From NCBI GenBank assembly GCA_963974125.1, contig CAXBCH010000005.1, forward strand, positions 114,198 through 178,197: DNA of 64,000 nt, in the 5' to 3' direction. The stretch comes from Haliea sp963974125 (GTDB lineage Bacteria; Pseudomonadota; Gammaproteobacteria; Pseudomonadales; Halieaceae). Positions 1 through 8,635 of the stretch are shown piece after piece. Within the stretch, counting starts at the first letter, position 1; every line of letters begins with the position of its first letter. The position numbers and the translations under genes were made by a program. The notes under the pieces were generated by a model. The model searched no databases. It was not told the origin of the DNA and saw nothing but the letters and a program-made list of their open reading frames with translations.

Positions 1-1628
1 GTCTGGTTCGTGTCCGTCAACCGGAAGGGTTCGCTCAGGGAGGCGGTGAGTGCGCTGACCCAGCGCCGTGCATCCAGCACCGCGGTGTCGCGATCGCCGC
101 TCAGGTCGGTCAGGACGATGGTGAAGTCGTCGGGACCGATACGCGCTGCAACGTCTGCTTTCGTCACCAGCGCGGAGATACGCGCCGCGACCTGGCGCAG
201 CAACTCATCGCCGGCTGCAAAGCCGAAAGTCTCGTTTACCAGCCCGAACGCGGTCAGGTCGAGGGTGACCACCGCTCCCTCCAGCCCGGTGCGCTGGGCG
301 CTGGCCAGGCCCTGGGACAGGCGCTCCAGCAGCAGGACACGGTTGGCGAGGCCGGTGATCATATCAAAATACTGGGCGTGGTTGAGCTCTTCCCGCAATT
401 GCAGGTAGCTGCTGATATCCGTCGCCACACCGCAGAGCGCATAGATACGGCCCACGGGGTCGCGCAGCGGCAGTTTGATCGTGAGGAAAGTGCGGGAGTC
501 ACCCCCCTTGAGCGTCAATACCTCTTCTTCGGCGTAGCGTTCTCCCCGGGACAATACCCGCGTATCCACTTCGCGCTGGTGCTGCGCTGTCGCCGTGTCG
601 TAGAGGTCCCGGTCAGTTGTACCGAGCACTGCGTCCGTATCCAGGCCGAACAGCTCACACTGTTTCCGATTGACGTAGCGATAGCGGTGATCAAGCCCCT
701 TGGTATAAATGCAGGCATCAATATTATCGAGAATGGTTTCCAGCCGGGTCTCCGCCAACCTCAGTTCTGAAGACTTGACTGCCACCCTGCGCCGCAGCAG
801 CCAGACCAGACACAGGGCCGAGGCCAACAGCAGCAGGCCGACACCTGCCAGGGGGTAGAACCAGCCTGGCAGGGTGGGCTCGTCGTCACGCACTCCCCAG
901 CGCGCCAGTATCTGGTAATACACAGAGTCCGGCTGCGCCTGCCAGGCGCCAAGATACTGGTCCAGAGTCTCCAGTACGCCGCCTTCCAGCCCCTGGCGCC
1001 CGGCAAAGTACAGGCGCGATGGCTGGAACAGCACCGGGGTCACGTAAAACCCCAGGTCACGGGCCCGCTGATCACCGAACAGATGGTTGGCGGCCACCAC
1101 GTCGGCGCGGCCGTCTCGTACCGCCTGGAACCCCTGTTCGAACGACTGCACCGCAACCCAGCTCACCCGCAGCTCGAAGCTCTGCACCAGGTTGGCCAGG
1201 TAAGCCTGCTGTACGGATCCTTCCAGCACCGCGATGCGCAGGCCATCCAGGTCCAGCAGGCTGGCGACATTGATCGCCGCCGAGCTGTACAACTGGGACC
1301 AGCTGCGCAATACCGGTGTCTGGTGAAAGCCGAAATCAAGATCGCGGACATCGTTGATGGCGACATCCGGCATCAGGTCAATCTGGCCCGCGCGCAACAA
1401 TTCGAGACAGCTGTTCCAGCCACAGGACACCGGCTCCAGCACCCAATCCTCGCGCTCGGCAATCTGCTGCAGCAGATCACCAAAGATTCCGGATGCGCGG
1501 CCTTCCAGCATCAGCAGCTTCGGCGGATTCTGGTACACCCCCACCCGCAGTTGCTTGACGGTTTGCGCCTCGGCGACGCCCGTCAGCAGGCAGGCCAGCA
1601 CCAGCACCCAACCTCGCCAGCTCGCCAT
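1..1628 (-). CDS. periplasmic-sensor PAS-GGDEF protein (partial, runs off left edge)
   Basis: Membrane c-di-GMP signalling protein; the 3' end lies outside the window. Translation from the ATG at 1628 shows a signal peptide (about residues 1-21), a solute-binding-protein type 3 periplasmic domain (about 25-250), one membrane helix (LAGVGLLLLASALCLVWLL), a PAS domain, then a GGDEF-type domain beginning with HAQYFDMITGLANR. The signature loop reads GPDDF instead of GGDEF, so cyclase activity is doubtful; proteins of this layout often carry a following EAL domain, which would lie off the edge. The start codon overlaps the stop of the upstream GAF-GGDEF gene (TGATG), so the two are probably translationally coupled. 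The sensed ligand is unknown; the domain resembles amino-acid binding proteins. Confidence 0.85.
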   Translation of the reverse strand, partial: MASWRGWVLVLACLLTGVAEAQTVKQLRVGVYQNPPKLLMLEGRASGIFGDLLQQIAEREDWVLEPVSCGWNSCLELLRAGQIDLMPDVAINDVRDLDFGFHQTPVLRSWSQLYSSAAINVASLLDLDGLRIAVLEGSVQQAYLANLVQSFELRVSWVAVQSFEQGFQAVRDGRADVVAANHLFGDQRARDLGFYVTPVLFQPSRLYFAGRQGLEGGVLETLDQYLGAWQAQPDSVYYQILARWGVRDDEPTLPGWFYPLAGVGLLLLASALCLVWLLRRRVAVKSSELRLAETRLETILDNIDACIYTKGLDHRYRYVNRKQCELFGLDTDAVLGTTDRDLYDTATAQHQREVDTRVLSRGERYAEEEVLTLKGGDSRTFLTIKLPLRDPVGRIYALCGVATDISSYLQLREELNHAQYFDMITGLANRVLLLERLSQGLASAQRTGLEGAVVTLDLTAFGLVNETFGFAAGDELLRQVAARISALVTKADVAARIGPDDFTIVLTDLSGDRDTAVLDARRWVSALTASLSEPFRLTDTNQ

Positions 1629-2593
1629 CACCGCTGTGTGTCACCCCGTTTACGCTGGTACATCAGGGCATCACCCTCGGCCAGCAGCGCATCGAGATCT
1701 TCGTGCTTGTTCGCATCGTAGCGAACTACCCCATAAGAGAAGGCAACCGCGTAGTCGAGTTTCAGGGCCTGGTTATGCTCGGCAACCACTTCCCGAAACC
1801 GCTTCATTACGCTGCCGACCTCCTCGTCGCTGGCATCATTCAGCAACACCACGAACTCATCACCACCCAGCCGGGCAACGATGTCGGAATCCCGGCTCAC
1901 CTTCAACAGTGCAGTAGCGAAGAACTTCAGCACCCGATCCCCCTCGGCATGACCAAAGCGGTCGTTAATGGGCTTGAACCGGTTCAGGTCAATGAATACC
2001 AGGGTCAGCGGAAAGTCCTTGCGCCGTGACATGCGCAGGGCCTGGCCGGCGATGAGAAAGAAGCCGCGACGATTGTTGATGGCGGTTAACTCGTCCAGGG
2101 TGGCCATTTCCATGGCCTGCATTTCATGCTCCACGAGAGTAGCGAGGTCCCGCAGAATCAGCAGCTCGCGGGAGCCAAATTGGCGCGCCTTGTGATCAAT
2201 GATGCAGACTGTACCCAGCACACTCCCGTCCAGATATCGGATTGGGTAGCCCGCATAAAAGCGTATGCCTGGCCCGCCGATGACCAGTGGATTATCGGCA
2301 AAGCGGGGATCGAGCAGAGTATCTTCGACTACCAGAGCACCATCGCCGTTGATAGCGTGGCCGCAGAAAGAAATATCCCGCGGGGTTTCCGTCGCGTCCA
2401 GCCCCTGGCGCGATTTGAACCACTGGCGGTCAGTGTCTACCAGGCTTACCAGCGCAATCGGTACGTCGAAGACATGCTTCGCCAGGCGGGTAAGCCGGTC
2501 AAAACGCTCCTCGGGCTTGCTATCGAGAATATTGAGTGACCTCAGCGTCTCCAAGCGAGCGGAATCGTTGTCTGGTATGGCGGCCGACTGCAT
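1628..2593 (-). CDS. GAF-GGDEF diguanylate cyclase
   Basis: Predicted cytoplasmic diguanylate cyclase making c-di-GMP from two GTP. The start is ATG at 2593, preceded by a GGGAGAG ribosome site; a longer frame to 2665 lacks homologous sequence. The 321-residue product has an N-terminal GAF domain (LDSKPEERFDRLTRLA through SREL) and a C-terminal GGDEF domain. The signature RLGGDEFVVLL is intact, and an inhibitory-site RxxD (RDSD) lies five residues before it, so product feedback inhibition is expected. Its stop overlaps the start of the downstream periplasmic-sensor GGDEF gene by one base. The pair may form one signalling unit: a soluble active cyclase plus a membrane protein with a degenerate signature. 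Confidence 0.92.
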   Translation of the reverse strand: MQSAAIPDNDSARLETLRSLNILDSKPEERFDRLTRLAKHVFDVPIALVSLVDTDRQWFKSRQGLDATETPRDISFCGHAINGDGALVVEDTLLDPRFADNPLVIGGPGIRFYAGYPIRYLDGSVLGTVCIIDHKARQFGSRELLILRDLATLVEHEMQAMEMATLDELTAINNRRGFFLIAGQALRMSRRKDFPLTLVFIDLNRFKPINDRFGHAEGDRVLKFFATALLKVSRDSDIVARLGGDEFVVLLNDASDEEVGSVMKRFREVVAEHNQALKLDYAVAFSYGVVRYDANKHEDLDALLAEGDALMYQRKRGDTQR

Positions 2594-2737
2594 GTTTCTC
2601 TCCCTGGATGCCCAGAGTATGGCCACTAATTGCCGGGCTGGCAAAAACTGTTGAACCGATCGCACCGATCGGGTTTGCCACCTTGCTCCGGGGCACTACA
2701 CTAGCGCCTCCAACCCCCGGCTTCGCGGAGACCACGC

Positions 2738-3238
2738 ATGCAACCAGACATTCAAGACCTTGCGGCACAGGTATCCGCTCTGCGTGACATAGAGGCCATC
2801 AGGACCCTGAAGTTCCGCTACCTCAACGCCTGCGACGACAAGCAGCCAGACCTGGTGCGGGACTGCTTCGCGCCCGGCCGGGTCGATATCAATTTTGGCC
2901 ATATCGGGAAATTCGACGATCGCGAAGCCTTTGTCGCGGTGTTCGTCGAGCTGGGCTGCCACGACCACATCGTCGACATGCATCACGCGGAAAACATGAT
3001 CGTCGACCTTACCGGTTCCGATTCAGCCACTGCGCGAGTCGGGCTGCGCTTCCACAGTATCAATACCCGCGACCGGACCAGCGTGCAACTGGGCGGTCAC
3101 TATTTCGACGAGTACCGGCGTCGCGACGACCAGTGGCTGATTACTGCCAGCCGGTTCCTGGTGCGCTCGGCGCTGATCAAGGATTTCTCCGGAGATTGCG
3201 AAAAAGTGGTCTGGGCCGGCAATACCATGCCCGCCTGA
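2738..3238 (+). CDS. SnoaL-like / NTF2-fold protein
   Basis: 166-residue protein of the SnoaL_4 type (cone-shaped alpha+beta barrel, NTF2 superfamily). The N-terminal helix region IRTLKFRYLNACDDKQ and the later GGHYFDEYRRRDDQWLI are typical. Family members include polyketide cyclases, dehydratases and aromatic-ring enzymes, so the substrate cannot be told from sequence. The ATG at 2738 follows a GCGGAGA ribosome site. It is transcribed alone, divergent from the GAF-GGDEF gene and convergent with the GGDEF gene ending at 3266. Confidence 0.8.
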   Translation: MQPDIQDLAAQVSALRDIEAIRTLKFRYLNACDDKQPDLVRDCFAPGRVDINFGHIGKFDDREAFVAVFVELGCHDHIVDMHHAENMIVDLTGSDSATARVGLRFHSINTRDRTSVQLGGHYFDEYRRRDDQWLITASRFLVRSALIKDFSGDCEKVVWAGNTMPA

Positions 3239-3265
3239 GAGGCTACGCTGGCAGGCCTGCGCCCG

Positions 3266-4285
3266 CTACCCGGACCTGGCCTTGTTTGCCCGCTTCTCTT
3301 CGTACATGGCCTTGTCGGCAATCTCACGCAACGTGCCGGTACTTTCACTGTCGTCAGGGAACAGTGCAAGGCCGACACTGGCTCCGACCGAATAGGTGGC
3401 CCCCGCGTGGGTAAAGGGCTCGCGCAGGGCTGCGCGGAGCTTGCGCACAACGCCGGCGGCGGCGGCGGCGGCGCGGTCGACCACGGGAGAAATGACCAGG
3501 GCAAACTCGTCACCGCCCACCCTCGCCACCGTGTCCGATTGCCTCACCATGACAGCCAGCCGGATTGCCTGGGTGCGCAGGGCAAAATCCCCGATGGCAT
3601 GGCCGTGCTGGTCGTTCAGCGCTTTCAGGCCATCGACATCGACGGCAATCACGGCGAAACGCTGCCGCAGTCGCTTGCTCTGATCGGCAGCGTGCTGCAG
3701 GCGGTCCTCGAACAGCGCTCGATTGCACAGGCCGGTCAGCGAATCCCGGGTTGCGCGCACGAACAGTTCCTGCTGCGAATAACGAGCGGCATTGAACATT
3801 GCCGCCGCAATCAACTCGGTCATGTAGGACAGGATGCGGCCGGCAGCAGGGCCGAAGGCGGAGGGGCTTGCGGACAGTACTTTCAGTACTCCGACTGTTT
3901 CACCTTCATGAAACAGCGGCGCCACCAGCATCGACCGCAAGCCCACTTTTCTGCAGGCGTCACGGTCAACCCTGGCGTCTGTTTCCGAATCCTCGCAATA
4001 GAGCAAACGCCCCAGTTCGACACACGTCCCCGAGATGCTGGTCGCGCGGTCGATGCGCATGCCCTGGAACTGCAGCACCGAGCCGCTGACCGCCCGATAG
4101 ACCATTTCATCGCCTTCGGCCAGTTCTACCGCGGCGCCTTCCGCATCGGTGAGGAGCTGGGTTTCACGGGCGACAAACGCAATCACGGCGTCGAAGTCGA
4201 TTCCGAGCTTGATCATCCCGGTTTGCACCCGAATGATCTCGTCGAGCTGGGACCGACTGAGCAAGGCGGCTCCAGAAGTGGGCAT
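3266..4285 (-). CDS. GAF-GGDEF diguanylate cyclase
   Basis: 339-residue predicted diguanylate cyclase. The N-terminal half is a GAF domain (about residues 25-175, with LRSMLVAPLFHEGETVGVLKV), which could bind a small ligand or nucleotide. The C-terminal half is a GGDEF domain with an intact VGGDEFALV signature and an RxxD inhibitory site (RQSD) five residues earlier. It follows the caspase-like gene by about 120 bases on the same strand and may share its transcript, although the gap is long enough for a separate promoter. It is the third GGDEF protein within 4.3 kb. Confidence 0.92.
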   Translation of the reverse strand: MPTSGAALLSRSQLDEIIRVQTGMIKLGIDFDAVIAFVARETQLLTDAEGAAVELAEGDEMVYRAVSGSVLQFQGMRIDRATSISGTCVELGRLLYCEDSETDARVDRDACRKVGLRSMLVAPLFHEGETVGVLKVLSASPSAFGPAAGRILSYMTELIAAAMFNAARYSQQELFVRATRDSLTGLCNRALFEDRLQHAADQSKRLRQRFAVIAVDVDGLKALNDQHGHAIGDFALRTQAIRLAVMVRQSDTVARVGGDEFALVISPVVDRAAAAAAGVVRKLRAALREPFTHAGATYSVGASVGLALFPDDSESTGTLREIADKAMYEEKRANKARSG

Positions 4286-4403
4286 TACTTTCCCCGCTTT
4301 ATGGCTTCAATACTTTTACTCTCGAACGAGCGACAACCTGACGGGAATCATACCAAGCCGTGTCGGCAGGACAACCGGGTGCAGCCCGGGGGCCGGGTCG
4401 CCG

Positions 4404-6833
4404 TCAGCGCCGCGCCATGAGGTTGGGGTGCAGGAACGCGAACTGGCCGGAGCCGTGGCCGTTGTTGATCTCGATGCGGCCAAATATTGGCTCCGGAACG
4501 GCCATATTTGACTCCGTGCCATGCCGTACACGCTCCTTGATATGCGCATACAGGTCGTTGTCAAACAGGACACCCGTGTTCTGGTTGAGCAAACCCACCA
4601 GGGCCTTGGTGAATACCGAGTGGTTGCCCGCACCGCCATCCGGCACCGGCACTACGCCACCGGAGGTCAGCACCGTCCGGGCCCGGTTCTGCAGGTAGAA
4701 TTTCAGGTTCTGTTCGATTTCATCCTGCCGCAGCTTGATGCCCCCGGAAGTGACGATGCCGCGCCCCGAGTAACAGGAATCGGCGATCACCAGCACATGG
4801 TTGGCCGGCAACATCGCCAGCCACCGGGCCAGGGCGCTGCTGGAGACGCCGTACATCTCCTGGGCACCCGGCGACGCCGAGGTCGCGTCAACGCCCATCC
4901 AGTAACTGTCAGTGCCATCTTCCGAGCCGTGACCTGCGTAATAAATCAGCAGAGAATCCTCCGGCATGAGGGTTTCCTTGAGCGCTTCCACCCGGCGGAA
5001 GATATCCCCGCGGGTGGCGTCCAGCAGCAGCTCTGACTGGAACCGGTAACGCTGGGTGAGTACCTCGTGCACGGCGCGGGCATCGTTGTGGGCGAAACTG
5101 AGTTGGCGCAAATGCTGGTAGTTGTTGTTGCCGATCACCAGGGCGTGGAACTTGCCGAGCTTGATATCCCCGGGAATCCGGATGCGGGAGGTATCCGGCA
5201 GCGGCTCCAGCACACTGCGGGTCGCGACCTGCAGGTTCCACTGCTCGCGCAGCTGGGCGACTTCGCGCTGGTAACGCCTCGCTTCCGCGTCCACTTCCGC
5301 CAGCCGGGCTTCCTGCCGTGCGAGCGTCGCATCGCGCTCGTCCAGTTGTCGGCGCAGTTGCTCCAGCTCCGCACTGCGGCCTGATTCCCCGCGATCAGCC
5401 GCAGCCAGGGCCGCGGCCAGCCGATCGCGCTCACTGCGGGCCAGCGCCACGGCGGTCTGCAGGGTTTCCCGTTCGCCGGCGGCCGCGGTCTCCTGCTGGC
5501 GCAATTTGACCAGGGCCGATTCGGTCTGGGCCAGCCTGGCTTCCGCTTTCTGGCGCTCATCAAGCGCTGTCGCCAGCTCATCACGCAGGGTGCGGGCCTC
5601 CGCCTGCTTGCTGTCCAGGGCGCCCTGGAGGGCTGCAATCTGCTCGCGGCTGGCGGCCAGTGCCTCTGCCTGCCGCGCCCGCTCCGCGGCCAGTTGGCGG
5701 GCTTCTTCCCGGGCCCGGGCACTGCTGTCCGCGGCGTCCCGCAACGCCGCGAGCTGGGCGTCCATTTCGGCAACAGCCTGCCGGGCGGCCTCTGCCTCGG
5801 TTGCCAGCCCCGCGCGCTGGCGTTGCAGGGCGGCAAGCTCCTGGTCCCTCGCGGACAGCGCATTGCGGGCCTCCGCCAGCTCCAGCTCCGACATGGCGGA
5901 GACCCGCTCCAGTTCGCCCTGCAAGCGCCGGTTTTCCAGCTCTACCTGACGCACACTTGCGACCAGGGTTGCCTGCCTGGCATCAAGCGTGGCTTCCAGG
6001 CTGTCGAGTTGGAACTGCTGATCCTCCAGACGCTGCTGCTTTTCCCGCAGCTCACGCTCCAGTGCCGCCACCCGGTCAGTGTCTGCCGGTGCCTGCCGAT
6101 CGCGAGCATCCGCGAGCTGCTGCTGCAGGGCAGCCACCTCCGCGGAAGCGCCGAGCAGGGCATCGCGCCTCTCGACGAGCCCGGTCCGGGCTTCCGCCAG
6201 TTCCAGGCGCAGGGCATCGGCCTCCGCATTGCGGGTCCGCAACTGGCTGGTCAACTGCGCCACGCGCTGTTCCGCGGCGGTTCTTGCGGCCTCGGCGTCC
6301 GAGGCCAGCACCAGATCCTCGCCCAGCCCGGTGGCCTGTCGCCACAGGTTGGTTGCCAGCAGCGGGTCGCGCTCCACCCCGAGCCCGTTTTCATGCAGGT
6401 GGGCGAGCCGGCGCAGGGCGGTGACATCCCCCTGTTCGGCTGCCCGCTGGTACCAGGTCATCGCATCGCGGTAGCGGGGCTCCGCGAAGAGGTACTGGTA
6501 GACCTCGCCAAGACGCGTTTGCGCGGCGGGGTCCCCCTCCTCCGCGAGAGGCAGGAAAAATGCCACCGAGGCGTCCGGTGTCGCCCGGTCATAGGCCGTG
6601 TACTCGCCGCCCCGAAGTTCACACACTTTCGCGGTCACATGGGTCAATTGGCGTCGCTCGGGGTAGACGATGCCACCGAGGCGTCGCACCCGGGGTGGCA
6701 ACAGGCAGGGAACAATATCGAATTCCTTCAGCTCTGCGGCGCGACTGGCGACATCGCCTTCAGGTGCCTGGGCATTACCACTGGCTGCCACCGCAATCAG
6801 GCCTGCCAATAAACAACTCTGGATGGTTTTCAT
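4404..6833 (-). CDS. exported caspase-like (C14) protein with Sel1 repeats and long coiled coil
   Basis: 809-residue protein. The start is the ATG at 6833, nine bases after an AGGAGG-type ribosome site and followed by a clear signal peptide (MKTIQSCLLAGLIAVAASGNAQA), so the peptidase should act outside the cytoplasm. Order: signal peptide; Sel1-like repeats at about 95-170 (LAEEGDPAAQTRLGEVYQY, AAEQGDVTALRRLA); an alanine/glutamate/arginine-rich coiled coil at about 175-535; a C14 caspase-like domain at about 560-800. The catalytic dyad is visible: His635 in YYAGHGSEDG and Cys687 in ADSCYSG. Bacterial caspase homologues (metacaspase/orthocaspase group) usually cleave after basic residues; the substrate here is unknown. 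The gene lies 55 bases after a receptor-like Ser/Thr kinase gene, which suggests a joint kinase-protease module. Confidence 0.9.
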   Translation of the reverse strand: MKTIQSCLLAGLIAVAASGNAQAPEGDVASRAAELKEFDIVPCLLPPRVRRLGGIVYPERRQLTHVTAKVCELRGGEYTAYDRATPDASVAFFLPLAEEGDPAAQTRLGEVYQYLFAEPRYRDAMTWYQRAAEQGDVTALRRLAHLHENGLGVERDPLLATNLWRQATGLGEDLVLASDAEAARTAAEQRVAQLTSQLRTRNAEADALRLELAEARTGLVERRDALLGASAEVAALQQQLADARDRQAPADTDRVAALERELREKQQRLEDQQFQLDSLEATLDARQATLVASVRQVELENRRLQGELERVSAMSELELAEARNALSARDQELAALQRQRAGLATEAEAARQAVAEMDAQLAALRDAADSSARAREEARQLAAERARQAEALAASREQIAALQGALDSKQAEARTLRDELATALDERQKAEARLAQTESALVKLRQQETAAAGERETLQTAVALARSERDRLAAALAAADRGESGRSAELEQLRRQLDERDATLARQEARLAEVDAEARRYQREVAQLREQWNLQVATRSVLEPLPDTSRIRIPGDIKLGKFHALVIGNNNYQHLRQLSFAHNDARAVHEVLTQRYRFQSELLLDATRGDIFRRVEALKETLMPEDSLLIYYAGHGSEDGTDSYWMGVDATSASPGAQEMYGVSSSALARWLAMLPANHVLVIADSCYSGRGIVTSGGIKLRQDEIEQNLKFYLQNRARTVLTSGGVVPVPDGGAGNHSVFTKALVGLLNQNTGVLFDNDLYAHIKERVRHGTESNMAVPEPIFGRIEINNGHGSGQFAFLHPNLMARR

Positions 6834-6888
6834 AAAGCTCGTTCCCTCCTGGTACTGAAGCGGGTACATCGGGCCCGGGGCCGTGGAG

Positions 6889-8367
6889 TCAGGGCAGCAT
6901 ACCCTCGGGCAAATCCTTGCATCCGGCGACCACGCCCGGGTTGGACACCTTCTCGGCCAGGGCGGGCAACAGCCCCGCCAGGACCGGGTTATGGGCATTG
7001 ATCGCGACACCGCGACAGGCAAGATCCAGTGCCTCGCGCGGGCGCTCCATCTCAGCCAGCCTCTGTACCGGCTCTTCATAGGCGGCCGCCAGCTGCAACA
7101 TGCCGCTGGCGGCGGCACGCTTGCTGGCTTCGTCGGGGGCCTGGCGCAACACCAGGTCATACACCCATTTCGCCGAGCTGGTGCTGCCGTGCAGGAAGTA
7201 GCTACCGCGATCGAATTCATCCTTCGCGTACGCCGAGTCGGCCATTGCGATGTTCTGCGCACCCTGCTCAAGCCACAGCGTCACCTGTTCCGCGTCGACA
7301 GATGAGTCACCCGTGTCCCGGTATTGCACCAGCATCTCATCGATAAAACGTTGCTCCGGCGAAGCACGATACGCCTGCCAGCTGCCGACGGCGACTCCCG
7401 AAACCAGCAGCAGGGCGGTCAACGCAATCCAGGGAGCAGCACTGCGAGAGCGGGTCACGGGGCCAAAGCTGGCGAGAAACTCCTGGGCATGGGGCGTGCG
7501 TTCACGGCGCCGATGGGCGAGGCATTTCAGCAGCGCCTGCCATTGCGCCTGGCGCAGGCCCTGGGGGCGCTCTACTGGCAGCTCGTTGCTGCGGGCATCA
7601 ATTGCGCGGGCACCATCGAACGGGTGGCGCCCGGTGAGCAGCAGGTAGGCCACGCAGCCCAGGGCGTAAATGTCATCACGTCGGTCAGGAGACTGGCCCT
7701 CGAACATCTCACAACTGGCGTATTGCGGCGTGAGAGCCAGCAGCGCATCGCCGTCGAAACGCGTAGTGTTCTGGGTCGCCAGCGCCTCGTCCAGCGTGCG
7801 TGCGATACCAAGATCCAGGACTTTGACCTCGTTGTCATCCGTGAGAAAGACATTACCGGGCTTGAAGTCCGAGTGCACCACGCCGTGATCGTGCATGTAG
7901 GCCAGCGCCTCACCGCAACCCTGAATGATATGCCACGCCTGGTCCCAGGGCAGGCCCTCACGATGTTTGCGCAGGAACTCGTCCAGCGGTTCTCCGCGCA
8001 TGTATTCCATGACCATGAAGACGATGTCGCCATCGCGATCGAAGTGGTAGACACCGACGATATTCGGGTGGTTGAGCTGGCGGGAGTTGTTGACTTCGCG
8101 GCGCAGTGAGGTCAACGCCTGGGGGTGATCCTTGAAGCTGTCACCGAGCACCTTGATCGCAACGTAGGGATTGGAGTCCTCCAGCTCCCGGTCAATCGCC
8201 AGGAAGACCTTGCTCATGCCACCGGCGCCGAGCATGCGCTGGAGCACAAAACGATCCCGCAACACCGTCCCCGGGGCAGGTGCCTGCGACTGCAATGGAT
8301 CCAGCTCAGTGACGTCCCCGGCCAAATCGCCCCGGACTGTCACCTCGTACGTTTCATTCACGGGCAT
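6889..8367 (-). CDS. transmembrane serine/threonine protein kinase (PknB-like)
   Basis: 492-residue Hanks-type kinase. Visible motifs: glycine loop LGAGGMSKVF (about 47-55), ATP-anchoring Lys72 in VAIKVL, catalytic loop HSDFKPGN (165-172, Asp167 present, the usual HRD Arg replaced by Ser) and metal-binding DLG (185-187, instead of DFG). The missing HRD arginine suggests activation that does not depend on activation-loop phosphorylation. One membrane helix at about 311-330 (WIALTALLLVSGVAVGSW) separates the cytoplasmic kinase from a C-terminal alpha-helical, TPR-like periplasmic region of about 160 residues. It precedes the caspase-like gene on the same strand and is divergent from an autotransporter gene, with 268 bases between them for promoters. 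Confidence 0.93.
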   Translation of the reverse strand: MPVNETYEVTVRGDLAGDVTELDPLQSQAPAPGTVLRDRFVLQRMLGAGGMSKVFLAIDRELEDSNPYVAIKVLGDSFKDHPQALTSLRREVNNSRQLNHPNIVGVYHFDRDGDIVFMVMEYMRGEPLDEFLRKHREGLPWDQAWHIIQGCGEALAYMHDHGVVHSDFKPGNVFLTDDNEVKVLDLGIARTLDEALATQNTTRFDGDALLALTPQYASCEMFEGQSPDRRDDIYALGCVAYLLLTGRHPFDGARAIDARSNELPVERPQGLRQAQWQALLKCLAHRRRERTPHAQEFLASFGPVTRSRSAAPWIALTALLLVSGVAVGSWQAYRASPEQRFIDEMLVQYRDTGDSSVDAEQVTLWLEQGAQNIAMADSAYAKDEFDRGSYFLHGSTSSAKWVYDLVLRQAPDEASKRAAASGMLQLAAAYEEPVQRLAEMERPREALDLACRGVAINAHNPVLAGLLPALAEKVSNPGVVAGCKDLPEGMLP

Positions 8368-8573
8368 CTGTCTCGCACCATGGGCCCGCCTGTAGCGCCC
8401 GACAACACAGGCAGTCTTTAATACTAGCTCAGAGTCACCGGTAGCGAAAGGTCGCTTCGTTGGACCGGGATTATCTGCCGCCGACTTGCGCTGCTCCCAA
8501 ACAGGAGTAAACTCTTTTGAACTATATCAATTAAAAGCGAATACTGCTCGTCGGTGGCTGGCTTCATTGCAGT

Positions 8574-8602
8574 TTGACATTGCCGGCAACGCCATTTGTC
8601 TA
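8574..8602 (+). promoter_or_regulatory. candidate sigma-70 promoter of the autotransporter gene
   Basis: A perfect -35 (TTGACA, 8574-8579) and a weak -10 (TGTCTA, 8597-8602) are 17 bases apart, about 33 bases before the ATG at 8636. The weak -10 means this is only a candidate. Confidence 0.4.
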
Positions 8603-8635
8603 CGCAACTTTTACGTTCAAGGGGAAGGGCGAAAA

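Noticed and set aside
6834..7271. N-terminal extension of the caspase-like frame upstream of 6833
   Set aside because: It overlaps the kinase C-terminal coding region, is low-complexity, and the ATG at 6833 has a good ribosome site followed by a signal peptide.
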